The notes beneath the pieces are model-generated. The model worked only from the letters and a program-made list of their open reading frames with translations, did not search any database and was not told where the DNA came from. Shown here piece after piece: positions 1 to 7,908 of a stretch of 64,000 nucleotides of DNA. Source of the stretch: Tamlana sp038148895. GTDB lineage: Bacteria > Bacteroidota > Bacteroidia > Flavobacteriales > Flavobacteriaceae. Numbering within the stretch: the stretch's first letter is position 1; every line of letters starts with the position of its first letter. A program made the translations under genes and the position numbers. The stretch lies in assembly GCA_038148895.1 (NCBI GenBank), contig JBBVGQ010000005.1; one strand, 5' to 3'.

Positions 1-430
1 GAATGGTTACACCAAAACTTTTTAACTCTGAAATCAACTCTTCAGTTCCGTTGATAATCGCCGAAATAACTTCACCCGGAATTAAATTTTTGTTTCTACC
101 AATTGTTGACGACAGCATAATATTATCGGTTGCACCAACACAAAGCAAATCATCTATATTCATTATCAAAGCATCTTGTGCAATGCCTTTCCAAACCGAA
201 ACATCTCCAGTTTCTTTCCAATACATGTATGCCAAGGAAGACTTTGTTCCAGCACCGTCGGCATGCATCACTAAACAATAATCGTCATCATTTGTCAAAT
301 AATCTGGTACAATTTTACAGAATGCCTTTGGAAACAATCCTTTATCAATATTCTTAATGGCATTGTGAACGTCCTCTTTTGATGCCGAAACCCCGCGCTG
401 GGCATATCTCTTAGAAACTTCTTGACTCAT
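1..430 (-). CDS. purM: Phosphoribosylformylglycinamidine cyclo-ligase (AIR synthase), N-terminal part
   Basis: Reading the minus strand from the ATG at 430 gives 143 codons that run off the left edge. The protein begins MSQEVSKRYAQRGVSASKED and contains the AIR-synthase segments HADGAGTKSSLAY and DALIMNIDDLLCVGATDN, which belong to the ATP/FGAM-binding half of the family. PurM closes the imidazole ring of AIR in purine synthesis in the cytoplasm. It lies downstream of the glutamine synthetase III gene on the same strand, but a terminator (469-500) and about 80 nt separate them, so it is probably its own unit. The C-terminal half is outside the window. Confidence 0.9.
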   Translation of the reverse strand, partial: MSQEVSKRYAQRGVSASKEDVHNAIKNIDKGLFPKAFCKIVPDYLTNDDDYCLVMHADGAGTKSSLAYMYWKETGDVSVWKGIAQDALIMNIDDLLCVGATDNIMLSSTIGRNKNLIPGEVISAIINGTEELISELKSFGVTI

Positions 431-468
431 AATATTTTATTCTGCCGCAAATTTACTCCTTTGAAACA

Positions 469-500
469 AAAAATCCCGCATTTTTTAAAGCAGGATTTTT
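469..500 (-). terminator. Rho-independent terminator of the glutamine synthetase III gene
   Basis: An 11-bp stem with one mismatch (469-479 with 490-500) surrounds a 10-nt loop. On the minus strand it is followed by a T-rich run (complement of 459-473). It lies just 3' of the gene ending at 515. Confidence 0.7.
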
Positions 501-514
501 AGAAGTTTTAAACA

Positions 515-2701
515 CTATCGTGTAAATAACAATTCTCTATATTTTGTTAAAGGCCAAAGCTCATCGTCTACCAACAGTTCAAGCTTGTCGCAATGATATC
601 GGATATCACCAAACAAGGTTTTCACTTTATTGCAATAAGCAACCGCCCTTTTCTCTATATCTTCCATAGTGTTTGCTTTTCGCCTTTCGTCAATCATTTT
701 GGTAACATTGGCATTAATGCCCTCTATGTGGTTTGATATTTCCTCAATCAATTTCACCTGTTCTTTAGAAACAGCATCGAATTTTTTATCGAATATTTCC
801 TTTAACCCTCTAACGTTTTCAATTAACACATTTTGATATTTAACGGCCGTTGGTACAATGTGATTTCTTGCAATATCGCCCAACACCCTACTTTCTATTT
901 GAATATGCATGCTGTAGGCTTCAATCTCAATTTCATAACGCGCCTTGGTTTCAATTTTGCTCATAACGTTCATTTCCTCGAACAGCTTTATGGTTTGTTC
1001 TGAAACCCGAGCTTTTAGCGCTTCGGGCGTGGTTTTATTGTTGCTCAAACCTCTCCTTTTAGCTTCATCTTCCCATTCTTTTCCATAGCCATTGCCCTCA
1101 AATAAAATATCTTTAGTAGATTTAATGTATTCGCGCAAAACGTTAAATACAGCTTCATCCTTTTTAAGACCTTTTTTATCAATTAAGATATCAACTTCAA
1201 CCTTAAAATCTTTTAATTGTTTGGCCACGATGGTGTTTAAAACCGTCATTGGATTTCCACAATTAGCCATGGACCCCACAGCCCTAAATTCAAATTTATT
1301 GCCCGTAAATGCAAATGGTGAAGTTCTATTTCTATCCGTGTTATCCAACAACACGTCTGGAATTTTACCCACTACATTAAGCTTTAATTCTGTCTTTTCT
1401 TGAGGTGACAATTTACCTTTTGTAACCCCTTCCAACTCCTCAAGAACTTTGGTAAGCTGCTCGCCTATAAAAACCGAAATAATGGCTGGCGGCGCTTCAT
1501 TAGCACCCAATCTGTGGTCGTTACTCGCCGATGCAATGGCCGCCCTTAAAAGCGCTTCATGCTGGTGAACTGCCTTTATGGTATTTATGAAAAAGGTTAA
1601 AAACTGAAGGTTGCTCATTGGTGTTTTTCCCGGCGCTAAAAGGTTGACACCAGTGTCTGTTGAAAGCGACCAGTTGTTGTGTTTGCCAGAACCATTTATA
1701 CCGGCAAAAGGTTTTTCGTGAAGCAGCACCTTAAAATTATGACGTGATGCCACACGTCCCATAATGTCCATCAGTAAAGAGTTATGGTCTACAGCTAAAT
1801 TGGCCTCTTCAAAAATTGGAGCCACTTCAAACTGGTTTGGAGCCACCTCATTATGCCTAGTCTTAACAGGAATACCCAAAAGCATGCATTCGGTTTCCAA
1901 ATCACGCATAAAATTTAATGCCCTATTTGGAATAGAACCAAAGTAATGATCGTCTAATTGTTGGCCTTTTGCTGCTGAGTGTCCCAGCAAGGTTCTTCCT
2001 GTTAATGCAATATCTGGACGACTGACTGCGAGTGCTTTATCAATCAAGAAGTATTCCTGCTCCCAACCCAAAGAGGAAGTTACTTTTTTTACATTTTTAT
2101 CAAAATACCTACAAACTTCAGTTGCAGCATCGTCAACGGCATGCAACGCTCTTAATAATGGTGTTTTATAATCTAAAGCTTCACCTGTATAAGCAACAAA
2201 TATGGTTGGAATACAAAGCGTTGTACCATAAATAAATGCAGGAGATGTTGGGTCCCAAGCCGTGTAGCCTCTAGCTTCAAAAGTATTACGAATACCCCCA
2301 CTTGGAAAACTTGAAGCATCGGGCTCTTGCTGCACCAATTGACTTCCTCCAAATTTCTCAATAGCCATACCCTCTGATACTGTCTCAAAAAAGGCATCAT
2401 GCTTTTCTGCTGTGGCACCAGTTAGGGGCTGAAACCAGTGCGTGTAATGGGTTACACCCTTTGAAAGCGCCCAATCCTTCATGGAAGACGCTACTTGATC
2501 GGCAATTACCCTATCAATCTTTTTTCCATATTGAACAGCACTCATCACACCTATGAAAGCATCTTTAGTTAAATACTGGCGCATAGCGTTTTCATTGAAA
2601 ACATTTTTACCGAATAAATCGGAGCGTCTTTCCTTTTCCTCAATAACAACGGGTTTGTAAGCAAGCGATTCTTTTATGGCGTGAAATCTTAATGTGGACA
2701 T
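515..2701 (-). CDS. glnN: Glutamine synthetase type III
   Basis: Ligates ammonia to glutamate using ATP in the cytoplasm. At 728 residues it matches the long GSIII family, about 700-730 aa, rather than GSI or GSII. The catalytic-domain segment NGSGKHNNWS lies near residues 334-343, and the N-terminal part starts MSTLRFHAIKES. The C-terminal third is helical and charged, as in GSIII. The gene is divergent from a second, unrelated-length glutamine synthetase at 2978, with 276 bp between the starts, so the two probably answer to nitrogen status from a shared control region. A candidate -7 element (CAAAAATA on the plus strand) lies at 2743-2750. No frameshift or missing motif was seen. Confidence 0.93.
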   Translation of the reverse strand: MSTLRFHAIKESLAYKPVVIEEKERRSDLFGKNVFNENAMRQYLTKDAFIGVMSAVQYGKKIDRVIADQVASSMKDWALSKGVTHYTHWFQPLTGATAEKHDAFFETVSEGMAIEKFGGSQLVQQEPDASSFPSGGIRNTFEARGYTAWDPTSPAFIYGTTLCIPTIFVAYTGEALDYKTPLLRALHAVDDAATEVCRYFDKNVKKVTSSLGWEQEYFLIDKALAVSRPDIALTGRTLLGHSAAKGQQLDDHYFGSIPNRALNFMRDLETECMLLGIPVKTRHNEVAPNQFEVAPIFEEANLAVDHNSLLMDIMGRVASRHNFKVLLHEKPFAGINGSGKHNNWSLSTDTGVNLLAPGKTPMSNLQFLTFFINTIKAVHQHEALLRAAIASASNDHRLGANEAPPAIISVFIGEQLTKVLEELEGVTKGKLSPQEKTELKLNVVGKIPDVLLDNTDRNRTSPFAFTGNKFEFRAVGSMANCGNPMTVLNTIVAKQLKDFKVEVDILIDKKGLKKDEAVFNVLREYIKSTKDILFEGNGYGKEWEDEAKRRGLSNNKTTPEALKARVSEQTIKLFEEMNVMSKIETKARYEIEIEAYSMHIQIESRVLGDIARNHIVPTAVKYQNVLIENVRGLKEIFDKKFDAVSKEQVKLIEEISNHIEGINANVTKMIDERRKANTMEDIEKRAVAYCNKVKTLFGDIRYHCDKLELLVDDELWPLTKYRELLFTR

Positions 2702-2977
2702 TCTTAAAATCTTGTTAAAACGTTTGAAAATGAATTACTAGGCAAAAATAATTAGCAAAATCAAAAAAAACATCATGAGTCTAAATTTGTTGTTAACATT
2801 TTTTCAGTTTTTATATAAAATAATCATCTTTTTTTAAAATAATCCTTAAAAAAATAGGGTATAAATAAAAATAACTTAGACATTTATCAAAACACCCCCA
2901 TAAAATTCATAGGTCATTCGAGAAATTATATATTTGTTACGCAAAAATTATTATTCAATTAAAATTAAATATTCATT
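2702..2977. promoter_or_regulatory. Divergent promoter region between two glutamine synthetase genes
   Basis: 276 bp of AT-rich sequence without a convincing gene. On the plus strand TATATTTG at 2929-2936 matches the flavobacterial -7 consensus TAnnTTTG and lies 42 nt before the ATG at 2978. On the minus strand the complement of CAAAAATA (2743-2750) reads TATTTTTG, about 41 nt before the start at 2701. No clear -33 TTG was seen at the ideal distance for either, so both assignments rest on the -7 element. I did not recognise a nitrogen-regulator operator. Confidence 0.5.
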
Positions 2978-4000
2978 ATGGCAAAAATTAAATTAGAATA
3001 TCTTTGGTTAGATGGTTATTACCCAACGCAAAACCTTAGAAGTAAAACTAAAGTAGAGGAGCACGAAAACTTTAAAGGCACTTTAGAAGAAATCGGAAAC
3101 TGGTCTTTTGATGGATCTTCAACTAGACAAGCTGAAGGTGGTTCTTCTGATTGTTTGTTAGTTCCTGTTGCAATTTATCCTGATCCAGAGCGTATCAATG
3201 GATACTTGGTAATGACCGAAGTTATGAATGCAGATGGAACTCCGCACGTTTCTAACGGAAGAGCAACTATTGATGATGAGGATGATGATTTCTGGTTTGG
3301 TTTTGAGCAAGAATATTTCATCATGGATACTGCTACTCAATTACCTTTAGGCTTCCCTGTTGGAGGATATCCTGCTCCACAAGGTATGTACTACTGTTCT
3401 GTTGGTGGAAAAAATACTCACGGTCGTGATTTAGTTGAGGAGCACGCTGATTTATGTATCCAAGCTGGTTTAAACTTTGAAGGTATTAACCAAGAAGTTG
3501 CTTGTGGACAGTGGGAATTCCAATTATTTGCAAAAGGTGCAAAATTAGCTGGTGACGAATTATGGGTTGCTAGATATTTATTGGATAGATTAACCGAAAA
3601 ATACGGATACTACATTGAGTATCACCCAAAACCACTTGGCAAAGATATGGACTGGAACGGTTCTGGTATGCATGCTAACTTCTCTAACTCTACTTTAAGA
3701 ACTTGTGGCTCAAAAGAAGTTTACGAGAAGATATGTGAAGCTTTCCGTCCAGTTGTAGATGAGCATATCGCAGTATACGGCGAGTTCAACGATCAACGTT
3801 TAACCGGATTACACGAAACTGCCGCTATTACTGATTTCTCATACGGAGTGTCAGACCGTGGTGCCTCTATCCGTATTCCTTTAATCACTGTTAAGAAAGG
3901 ATGGAAAGGATGGTTAGAAGACAGACGTCCAGCTTCAAACGGTGACCCATACAAAATCGCTGCAAGGATTATTAAAACGGTTAAATCTGCTAAGATTTAA
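2978..4000 (+). CDS. Glutamine synthetase type II (eukaryote-like, short)
   Basis: A 340-residue glutamine synthetase of the short GSII class, with the same ATP-dependent glutamate-to-glutamine reaction. Visible motifs are WSFDGSSTRQAEG near residues 43-55 (beta-grasp end), the metal-binding GFEQEYF near 107, NGSGMHANFS near 226 and the arginine-rich RGASIRIP segment near 300. It lacks the adenylylation-loop tyrosine context of GSI. A strong terminator follows at 4028-4061. Having GSII next to GSIII suggests two enzymes tuned to different ammonium supply; that is inference. The ATG start fits the family N-terminus. Confidence 0.92.
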   Translation: MAKIKLEYLWLDGYYPTQNLRSKTKVEEHENFKGTLEEIGNWSFDGSSTRQAEGGSSDCLLVPVAIYPDPERINGYLVMTEVMNADGTPHVSNGRATIDDEDDDFWFGFEQEYFIMDTATQLPLGFPVGGYPAPQGMYYCSVGGKNTHGRDLVEEHADLCIQAGLNFEGINQEVACGQWEFQLFAKGAKLAGDELWVARYLLDRLTEKYGYYIEYHPKPLGKDMDWNGSGMHANFSNSTLRTCGSKEVYEKICEAFRPVVDEHIAVYGEFNDQRLTGLHETAAITDFSYGVSDRGASIRIPLITVKKGWKGWLEDRRPASNGDPYKIAARIIKTVKSAKI

Positions 4001-4027
4001 TTATTAAAAAATAAAGTTTTGTTCATA

Positions 4028-4070
4028 CAAAAGGCTAACATTTAAAAGTGTTGGCCTTTTGTTTTTTTTT
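4028..4070 (+). terminator. Rho-independent terminator after glutamine synthetase II
   Basis: A 13-bp stem with one G-T pair (4028-4040 with 4049-4061), an 8-nt loop and a T-tract at 4062-4070. Confidence 0.85.
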
Positions 4071-4138
4071 GATAATCTCAGAAAAAAAACAACTTACAAA
4101 ATTGAAACAACATTTTTTCGGAAGCAGAAAAACGTAAA

Positions 4139-5083
4139 CTATTTAGCCGTAAAAACAATAAACATAAAAACGGCATAGCCCAATACCAAAAAGAACCCTT
4201 TTAGCCTACTAATCTGTAATCTATTCGGTAAAAATATCAATGGAATTAAAACGGCCGCAAAACCAAGCATCCAAAATATATCATTGGAAAGTATTTGGGG
4301 CTCTGTTACCGGAATCGGTTTAATAATAGCGGTTAGACCCAAAACAGAACCTATATTAAAAATATTAGACCCAATTAAGTTCCCCAAAGAAATGGCCTTT
4401 TCCTGTTTTGCGGCTGCAATGACAGATGCCGCCAATTCTGGCACACTGGTACCAATGGCAATTAAAGACACACCTATTACGGCTTCACTAACCCCTATAG
4501 ACCTTGCAATATCTTTAGAGCCATCAACCAACCATTCACTACCAAAATAAAGGGCTGAGGCACCAATAAGTAGCCACAATACAATTTTAAAATTGGAAAC
4601 TATGGCGAGTGCTTCATTGACCTCCTCTGGAATAGCATCTTTTTTGGCACTTTTTATAAGCAAAACCAAAAATGCCACAAGCCCTAGAAATAAAATTCCA
4701 CCCTCAAGTGCCGAAAGTATGTTGTTGTTTTTCAAAAAGTAATATAGCATAATTGAGAACACCATCATTACTGGCCAATTCAACCTATAAAATGACCTAT
4801 CAACACCTATAGAACCTACAATTGCCGTGAGCCCCAAAACCAAGCCAATATTGGCAATGTTTGAGCCTACAACATTATTTATAGCAATGGCTGGTGAACC
4901 CGATAAAGCAGCTTGCAAACTAACCAATAATTCTGGAGCAGATGTGGCAAAAGAAACAACCGTCATACCTATTACCATCTTGGATATTTTAAATTTAAAT
5001 GACAATGCAACGGAAGACCTAACCAAAAACTCTCCGCCAACTACCAACAAAATAAATCCCAGAACTACCCAAACTATACTCAT
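4139..5083 (-). CDS. Calcium/sodium antiporter, CaCA family (YrbG-like)
   Basis: An inner-membrane cation exchanger of 314 residues with about ten hydrophobic segments. The two inverted alpha-repeats that define the CaCA superfamily are visible. The first runs near residues 30-55 (FATSAPELLVSL) and the second near 200-225 (AIGTSVPELAASV), each followed by a conserved GN(V/L)xGSNI(A/F)NIG segment. The acidic residue in each SxPE motif binds the cation in characterised exchangers. It converges on the GSII gene at 3' ends and stands alone. The transported ion (Ca2+/Na+ or other) cannot be decided from the sequence. Confidence 0.88.
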   Translation of the reverse strand: MSIVWVVLGFILLVVGGEFLVRSSVALSFKFKISKMVIGMTVVSFATSAPELLVSLQAALSGSPAIAINNVVGSNIANIGLVLGLTAIVGSIGVDRSFYRLNWPVMMVFSIMLYYFLKNNNILSALEGGILFLGLVAFLVLLIKSAKKDAIPEEVNEALAIVSNFKIVLWLLIGASALYFGSEWLVDGSKDIARSIGVSEAVIGVSLIAIGTSVPELAASVIAAAKQEKAISLGNLIGSNIFNIGSVLGLTAIIKPIPVTEPQILSNDIFWMLGFAAVLIPLIFLPNRLQISRLKGFFLVLGYAVFMFIVFTAK

Positions 5084-5502
5084 AAATGTTTTTTATGCGA
5101 AGATAAATTAAAGTAAAAAAGTTACAGGTTAAAAGTCATAATATTTATTTCACGCAAAACCTATAGATATTTTCAAAAATCAATTTTTCCATTTTTAAAA
5201 AGACGAATCTGTAAAAATCCTCTGTTTTGAGAATGAAAGTCCCCTTGAATTTTAAAATAGAGACCAAAAACAGTCTATAATTATTTCATTTATAAATAAA
5301 AATAATCATATATATTACAATTAATAACTTATTTAAAGACATATTTATAATTATAGAAATCAATTACATTTTTTTACTTACATTTTAGTATTTAAATTCA
5401 TCGATTTTCATAAAATTCCTTGGCGGTCATATTAGTAAATATATATCTTGAAAAAACATTAGCACAACTAGTCCATTTACTAACCTTTAAAACCTTAAAA
5501 TT

Positions 5503-5562
5503 ATGATTACGCTTGCAAAACTTATAATTGGTGTAATTCTCTTTATTATTTCAATTATTTAA
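5503..5562 (+). CDS. Possible 19-residue hydrophobic peptide (doubtful)
   Basis: ATG-initiated ORF translating to MITLAKLIIGVILFIISII and ending in TAA. It would be a single membrane-spanning peptide with one lysine near the N-terminus. There is no clear ribosome-binding site or promoter, and its size is compatible with chance in AT-rich DNA. It is listed because it stands directly upstream of another small gene and its whole length is one plausible transmembrane helix. Confidence 0.22.
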   Translation: MITLAKLIIGVILFIISII

Positions 5563-5601
5563 ACCTACAAAATGTAAAACTTAGTCTAGAATAAGTTTTA
5601 C

Positions 5602-5609
5602 TATTTTTG
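5602..5609 (+). promoter_or_regulatory. Candidate -7 promoter element of the 50-aa gene
   Basis: TATTTTTG fits TAnnTTTG. It is followed 4 nt later by the ATG at 5614, so transcription would begin at or next to the start codon. No good -33 element was seen. Confidence 0.4.
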
Positions 5610-5613
5610 CATC

Positions 5614-5766
5614 ATGAAAAAGCAAGCTTTCAAATTTATAGCTAAGGTTAATAAAATCATTTTCCCAAGCTTATCAAGACAGAAAGTTGATTTGGCAAAA
5701 GCCAGTAAATTACAAATGGTCATAATTGCCTGGCGATGGTATATTACCAAAAATGCATTAGATTGA
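5614..5766 (+). CDS. Small basic protein, 50 aa (family sometimes labelled SsrA-binding protein)
   Basis: ATG ORF of 50 codons beginning MKKQAFKFIAKVNKIIFPSL and ending ITKNALD. The basic amphipathic N-terminus, a LAKASKLQ segment and a WRWYITKNAL C-terminus resemble a short protein I recall from flavobacterial genomes, often named SsrA-binding protein although far shorter than SmpB. That recollection is unverified. A TATTTTTG -7-type element at 5602-5609 lies only 4 nt before the ATG, implying a leaderless or nearly leaderless mRNA if used. Function unknown. Confidence 0.65.
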   Translation: MKKQAFKFIAKVNKIIFPSLSRQKVDLAKASKLQMVIIAWRWYITKNALD

Positions 5767-5849
5767 TTAAATTCGCATACTTAAAAAAGATTAACTGACA
5801 AAAAGTAACGTCAACTAGCCCGCCCTAACCCTACTATTATTACTTGTTT

Positions 5850-7766
5850 ATGAACAAAGTTTTTCTCCTTTTCATGTTAACTTTAATTTTTGCGCTTAAG
5901 TTGCATGCCCAGAAATCTGTAATCCGTACAACGTTTTTCCAAAATGGTGTTTTGCACAAAGACCAGAATATCTTCTCTGAATCCATTGAAGAATTTAAAG
6001 AAAATGACCAATGCACAGTAATCGAATATGTCGGTAAGGATGTTTATAAGATTAAATATAAAGGTATTGTAGGTTTTGCGGCCTTTGACGACTTAGAAGT
6101 TACTGAAGAAATGATGGACCTCTATTATGACTTTCAGGAGAGAGAACGAATTAAGGCCATTGAGGAGCGAGAAAACAAGGAAAAAGAACTTGAGCAGGTA
6201 TCAAATGAAAAGGAATACCTAGAAATAAAACGCAAAGACTCCATAGCAAAAGCACAAGAAGAAAAACGTTTGGCACTCATTGCTCAAAGGGAAAAGGATT
6301 CCATTGCTAAAGTTATGGAGATAGAAAGGCTCAAAATTGCCGAGCAAAAAAGACTGGATTCCATTGCTAAAGCTAAGGAGCTGCAACGGCTCGCCTTTCT
6401 GGAGAAAAAACGCAAAGACTCCATAGCAAAAGTACAGGAAGAAAATAGACTGGCACTCATTGCTCAAAGGGAAAAGGATTCCATTGCTAAAGTTATGGAG
6501 ATAGAAAGGCTCAAAATTGCCGAGCAAAAAAGACTGGATTCCATTACTAAAGCTAAGGAGCTGCAACGGCTCGCCTTTCTGGAGAAAAAACGTAAAGACT
6601 CCATAGCAAAAGTACAGGAAGAAAATAGACTGGCACTCATTGCTCAAAGGGAAAAGGATTCCATTGCTAAAGTTATGGAAATAGAAAGGCTCAAAATTGC
6701 CGAGCAAAAAAGACTGGATTCCATTACTAAAGCTAAGGAGCTACAACGGCTCGCCTTTCTGGAGAAAAAACGTAAAGACTCCATAGCAAAAGTACAGGAA
6801 GAAAATAGACTGGCACTCATTGCTCAAAGGGAAAAGGATTCCATTGCTAAAGNNNNNNNNNNNNNNNNNNNNNNNNNNNNNNNNNNNNNNNNNNNNNNNN
6901 NNNNNNNNNNNNNNNNNNNNNNNNNNNNNNNNNNNNNNNNNNNNNNNAGACTGGCACTCATTGCTCAAAGGGAAAAGGATTCCATTGCTAAAGTTATGGA
7001 AATAGAAAGGCTCAAAATTGCCGAGCAGAAAAGACTGGATTCCATTGCTAAAGCTAAGGAGCTGCAACGGCTTGCCTTTCTGGAGAAAAAACGTAAAGAC
7101 TCCATAGCAAAAGCACAGGAAGAAAATCGACTGGCTTTACTTGCACAACGGAAAATGGATTCTGTGATTCTTGAAAGAGAGCAGCAGCAGAAGAAATTAC
7201 AAGAATTAAAAAGCCAACAATACCTTGCCAAAGTAAAAGCTGAACGAGAACAATTAGAAGAAGAACAAAAGAATAATTCTGAAAACCAAAACCCAGTATC
7301 TGAGAGCAAAAAAGAAAAACCCCCAGAAAAAATCACTTCTGATAATTCCTGCAAATATCTGATTAATGAATACGATGATTTTTATAAAATAAAAACCATT
7401 CAAACCGACCCATATGGTCTTAGTGAAAAGCTCACCATTGAGTTATACAGATATGGAAAAAAACTGAATGTATTCTTCAATTTAGATGAAAGCTTGGGCT
7501 GCGCCAGTTACATGACGCATAATCGTTCAAGTGTCAAAGTACATCTTGAAAATAATCAGGTTGTTACTTTTTATCATTCATGGGGTGTAGAATGTGGCGA
7601 TTTTCATTTTAAGGGCAGGTTATCAGATTTTCATATTAAACAATTGCAAAGCTCGCCCATCGCTTCCATCCTTCTTCGTGGAACAAAATCGACTGTAGAA
7701 ATCACTAATATTACCTATAAAGACTTTTTTATTGACAAGCTTCAATGCTTAGAATTGGAAGACTGA
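5850..7766 (+). CDS. Secreted coiled-coil protein with 20-residue/180-bp tandem repeats (sequence gap inside)
   Basis: Function not recognised. The ATG at 5850 is preferred over an upstream TTG at 5844. It gives a signal peptide MNKVFLLFMLTLIFALKLHA followed by QKS. Residues about 23-90 form a small beta-rich domain that could be SH3-like (inference). From about residue 95 to 470 the protein is a charged helical rod made of 20-residue units of the form RLxxxxxxRxDSIAKxxExx. Three such units make a 60-residue (180-bp) super-repeat present in nearly identical copies. The last 120 residues or so (from NSCKYLINEYDDFYKIKTI) form a globular domain. Ns at 6853-6947 interrupt the repeat array, so the true length is unknown. 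A terminator follows at 7781-7822. Confidence 0.8.
   Translation: MNKVFLLFMLTLIFALKLHAQKSVIRTTFFQNGVLHKDQNIFSESIEEFKENDQCTVIEYVGKDVYKIKYKGIVGFAAFDDLEVTEEMMDLYYDFQERERIKAIEERENKEKELEQVSNEKEYLEIKRKDSIAKAQEEKRLALIAQREKDSIAKVMEIERLKIAEQKRLDSIAKAKELQRLAFLEKKRKDSIAKVQEENRLALIAQREKDSIAKVMEIERLKIAEQKRLDSITKAKELQRLAFLEKKRKDSIAKVQEENRLALIAQREKDSIAKVMEIERLKIAEQKRLDSITKAKELQRLAFLEKKRKDSIAKVQEENRLALIAQREKDSIAKXXXXXXXXXXXXXXXXXXXXXXXXXXXXXXXXRLALIAQREKDSIAKVMEIERLKIAEQKRLDSIAKAKELQRLAFLEKKRKDSIAKAQEENRLALLAQRKMDSVILEREQQQKKLQELKSQQYLAKVKAEREQLEEEQKNNSENQNPVSESKKEKPPEKITSDNSCKYLINEYDDFYKIKTIQTDPYGLSEKLTIELYRYGKKLNVFFNLDESLGCASYMTHNRSSVKVHLENNQVVTFYHSWGVECGDFHFKGRLSDFHIKQLQSSPIASILLRGTKSTVEITNITYKDFFIDKLQCLELED
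6267..7127 (+). repeat. Tandem 180-bp repeats within a coding region
   Basis: Unit starts in register at 6267, 6447, 6627, 6807 and, after the gap, 6948, with a degenerate copy starting at 7128. Each 180-bp unit encodes three 20-residue sub-repeats containing DSIAK or DSITK. Copies differ by only a few substitutions (for example ATTGCTAAAG versus ATTACTAAAG), which points to recent duplication or homogenisation. Confidence 0.93.
6853..6947. other. Assembly gap (95 Ns)
   Basis: 95 undetermined bases inside the tandem repeat. The distance between flanking unit starts (6807 to 6948) is 141 nt instead of a multiple of 180, so the N count is not the real length. At least 39 further bases, or whole extra units, are expected. 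Confidence 0.95.
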
Positions 7767-7780
7767 ACACCATCTTTTCC

Positions 7781-7822
7781 AAAACAAAAAAGCTTTCAAT
7801 TTCTTGAAAGCTTTTTTGTTTT
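7781..7822. terminator. Bidirectional terminator between the repeat protein gene and tRNA-Arg
   Basis: A perfect stem of 15 bp or more (7785-7799 with 7804-7818) with a 4-nt loop, T-rich on the plus strand and T-rich when read on the minus strand. It can end both the plus-strand repeat-protein transcript and the minus-strand yqeY/tRNA-Arg transcript. Confidence 0.8.
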
Positions 7823-7827
7823 TGTAG

Positions 7828-7901
7828 TGACCCCGACAGGATTCAAACCTGTAACCCTCAGAGCCGAAATCTGATGCGCTATTCAGTTGCGCCACGGGGC
7901 C
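7828..7901 (-). tRNA. tRNA-Arg (anticodon TCG)
   Basis: The minus strand folds as a cloverleaf. The acceptor GGCCCCG pairs with CGGGGTC (one G-T) and is followed by discriminator A. The anticodon stem TCAGA/TCTGA encloses the loop TTTCGGC, giving anticodon TCG. The T arm contains TTTGAAT. The 3' CCA is not encoded. The 5' end is only 7 nt after the stop codon of yqeY, so the two are probably co-transcribed. Confidence 0.93.
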
Positions 7902-7908
7902 GTTATTT

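Larger units (their letters stand above)
5084..5613. other. Long intergenic stretch without a supported gene
   Basis: About 530 bp of very AT-rich sequence upstream of the small gene at 5614. Apart from a possible 19-codon ORF (5503-5562) I see no coding signal, no strong hairpin and no repeat shared with the rest of the window. It may hold 5' regulatory sequence for the neighbours. Confidence 0.5.

Noticed and set aside
5222..5273. CTGTTTT/AAAACAG inverted repeat upstream of the 50-aa gene
   Set aside because: Seven-bp arms with a loop of nearly 40 nt in AT-rich DNA are expected by chance.
6219..6707. A 162-codon open frame on the minus strand (and a sister frame at 6741-7067)
   Set aside because: It is the antisense of the 180-bp repeats of the secreted coiled-coil protein; its repetitive Cys/Phe-rich translation has no signal of its own.
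6267..7127. Regular repeats considered as a CRISPR array
   Set aside because: The period is 180 bp with no unique spacers, and all units stay in one reading frame of a protein.
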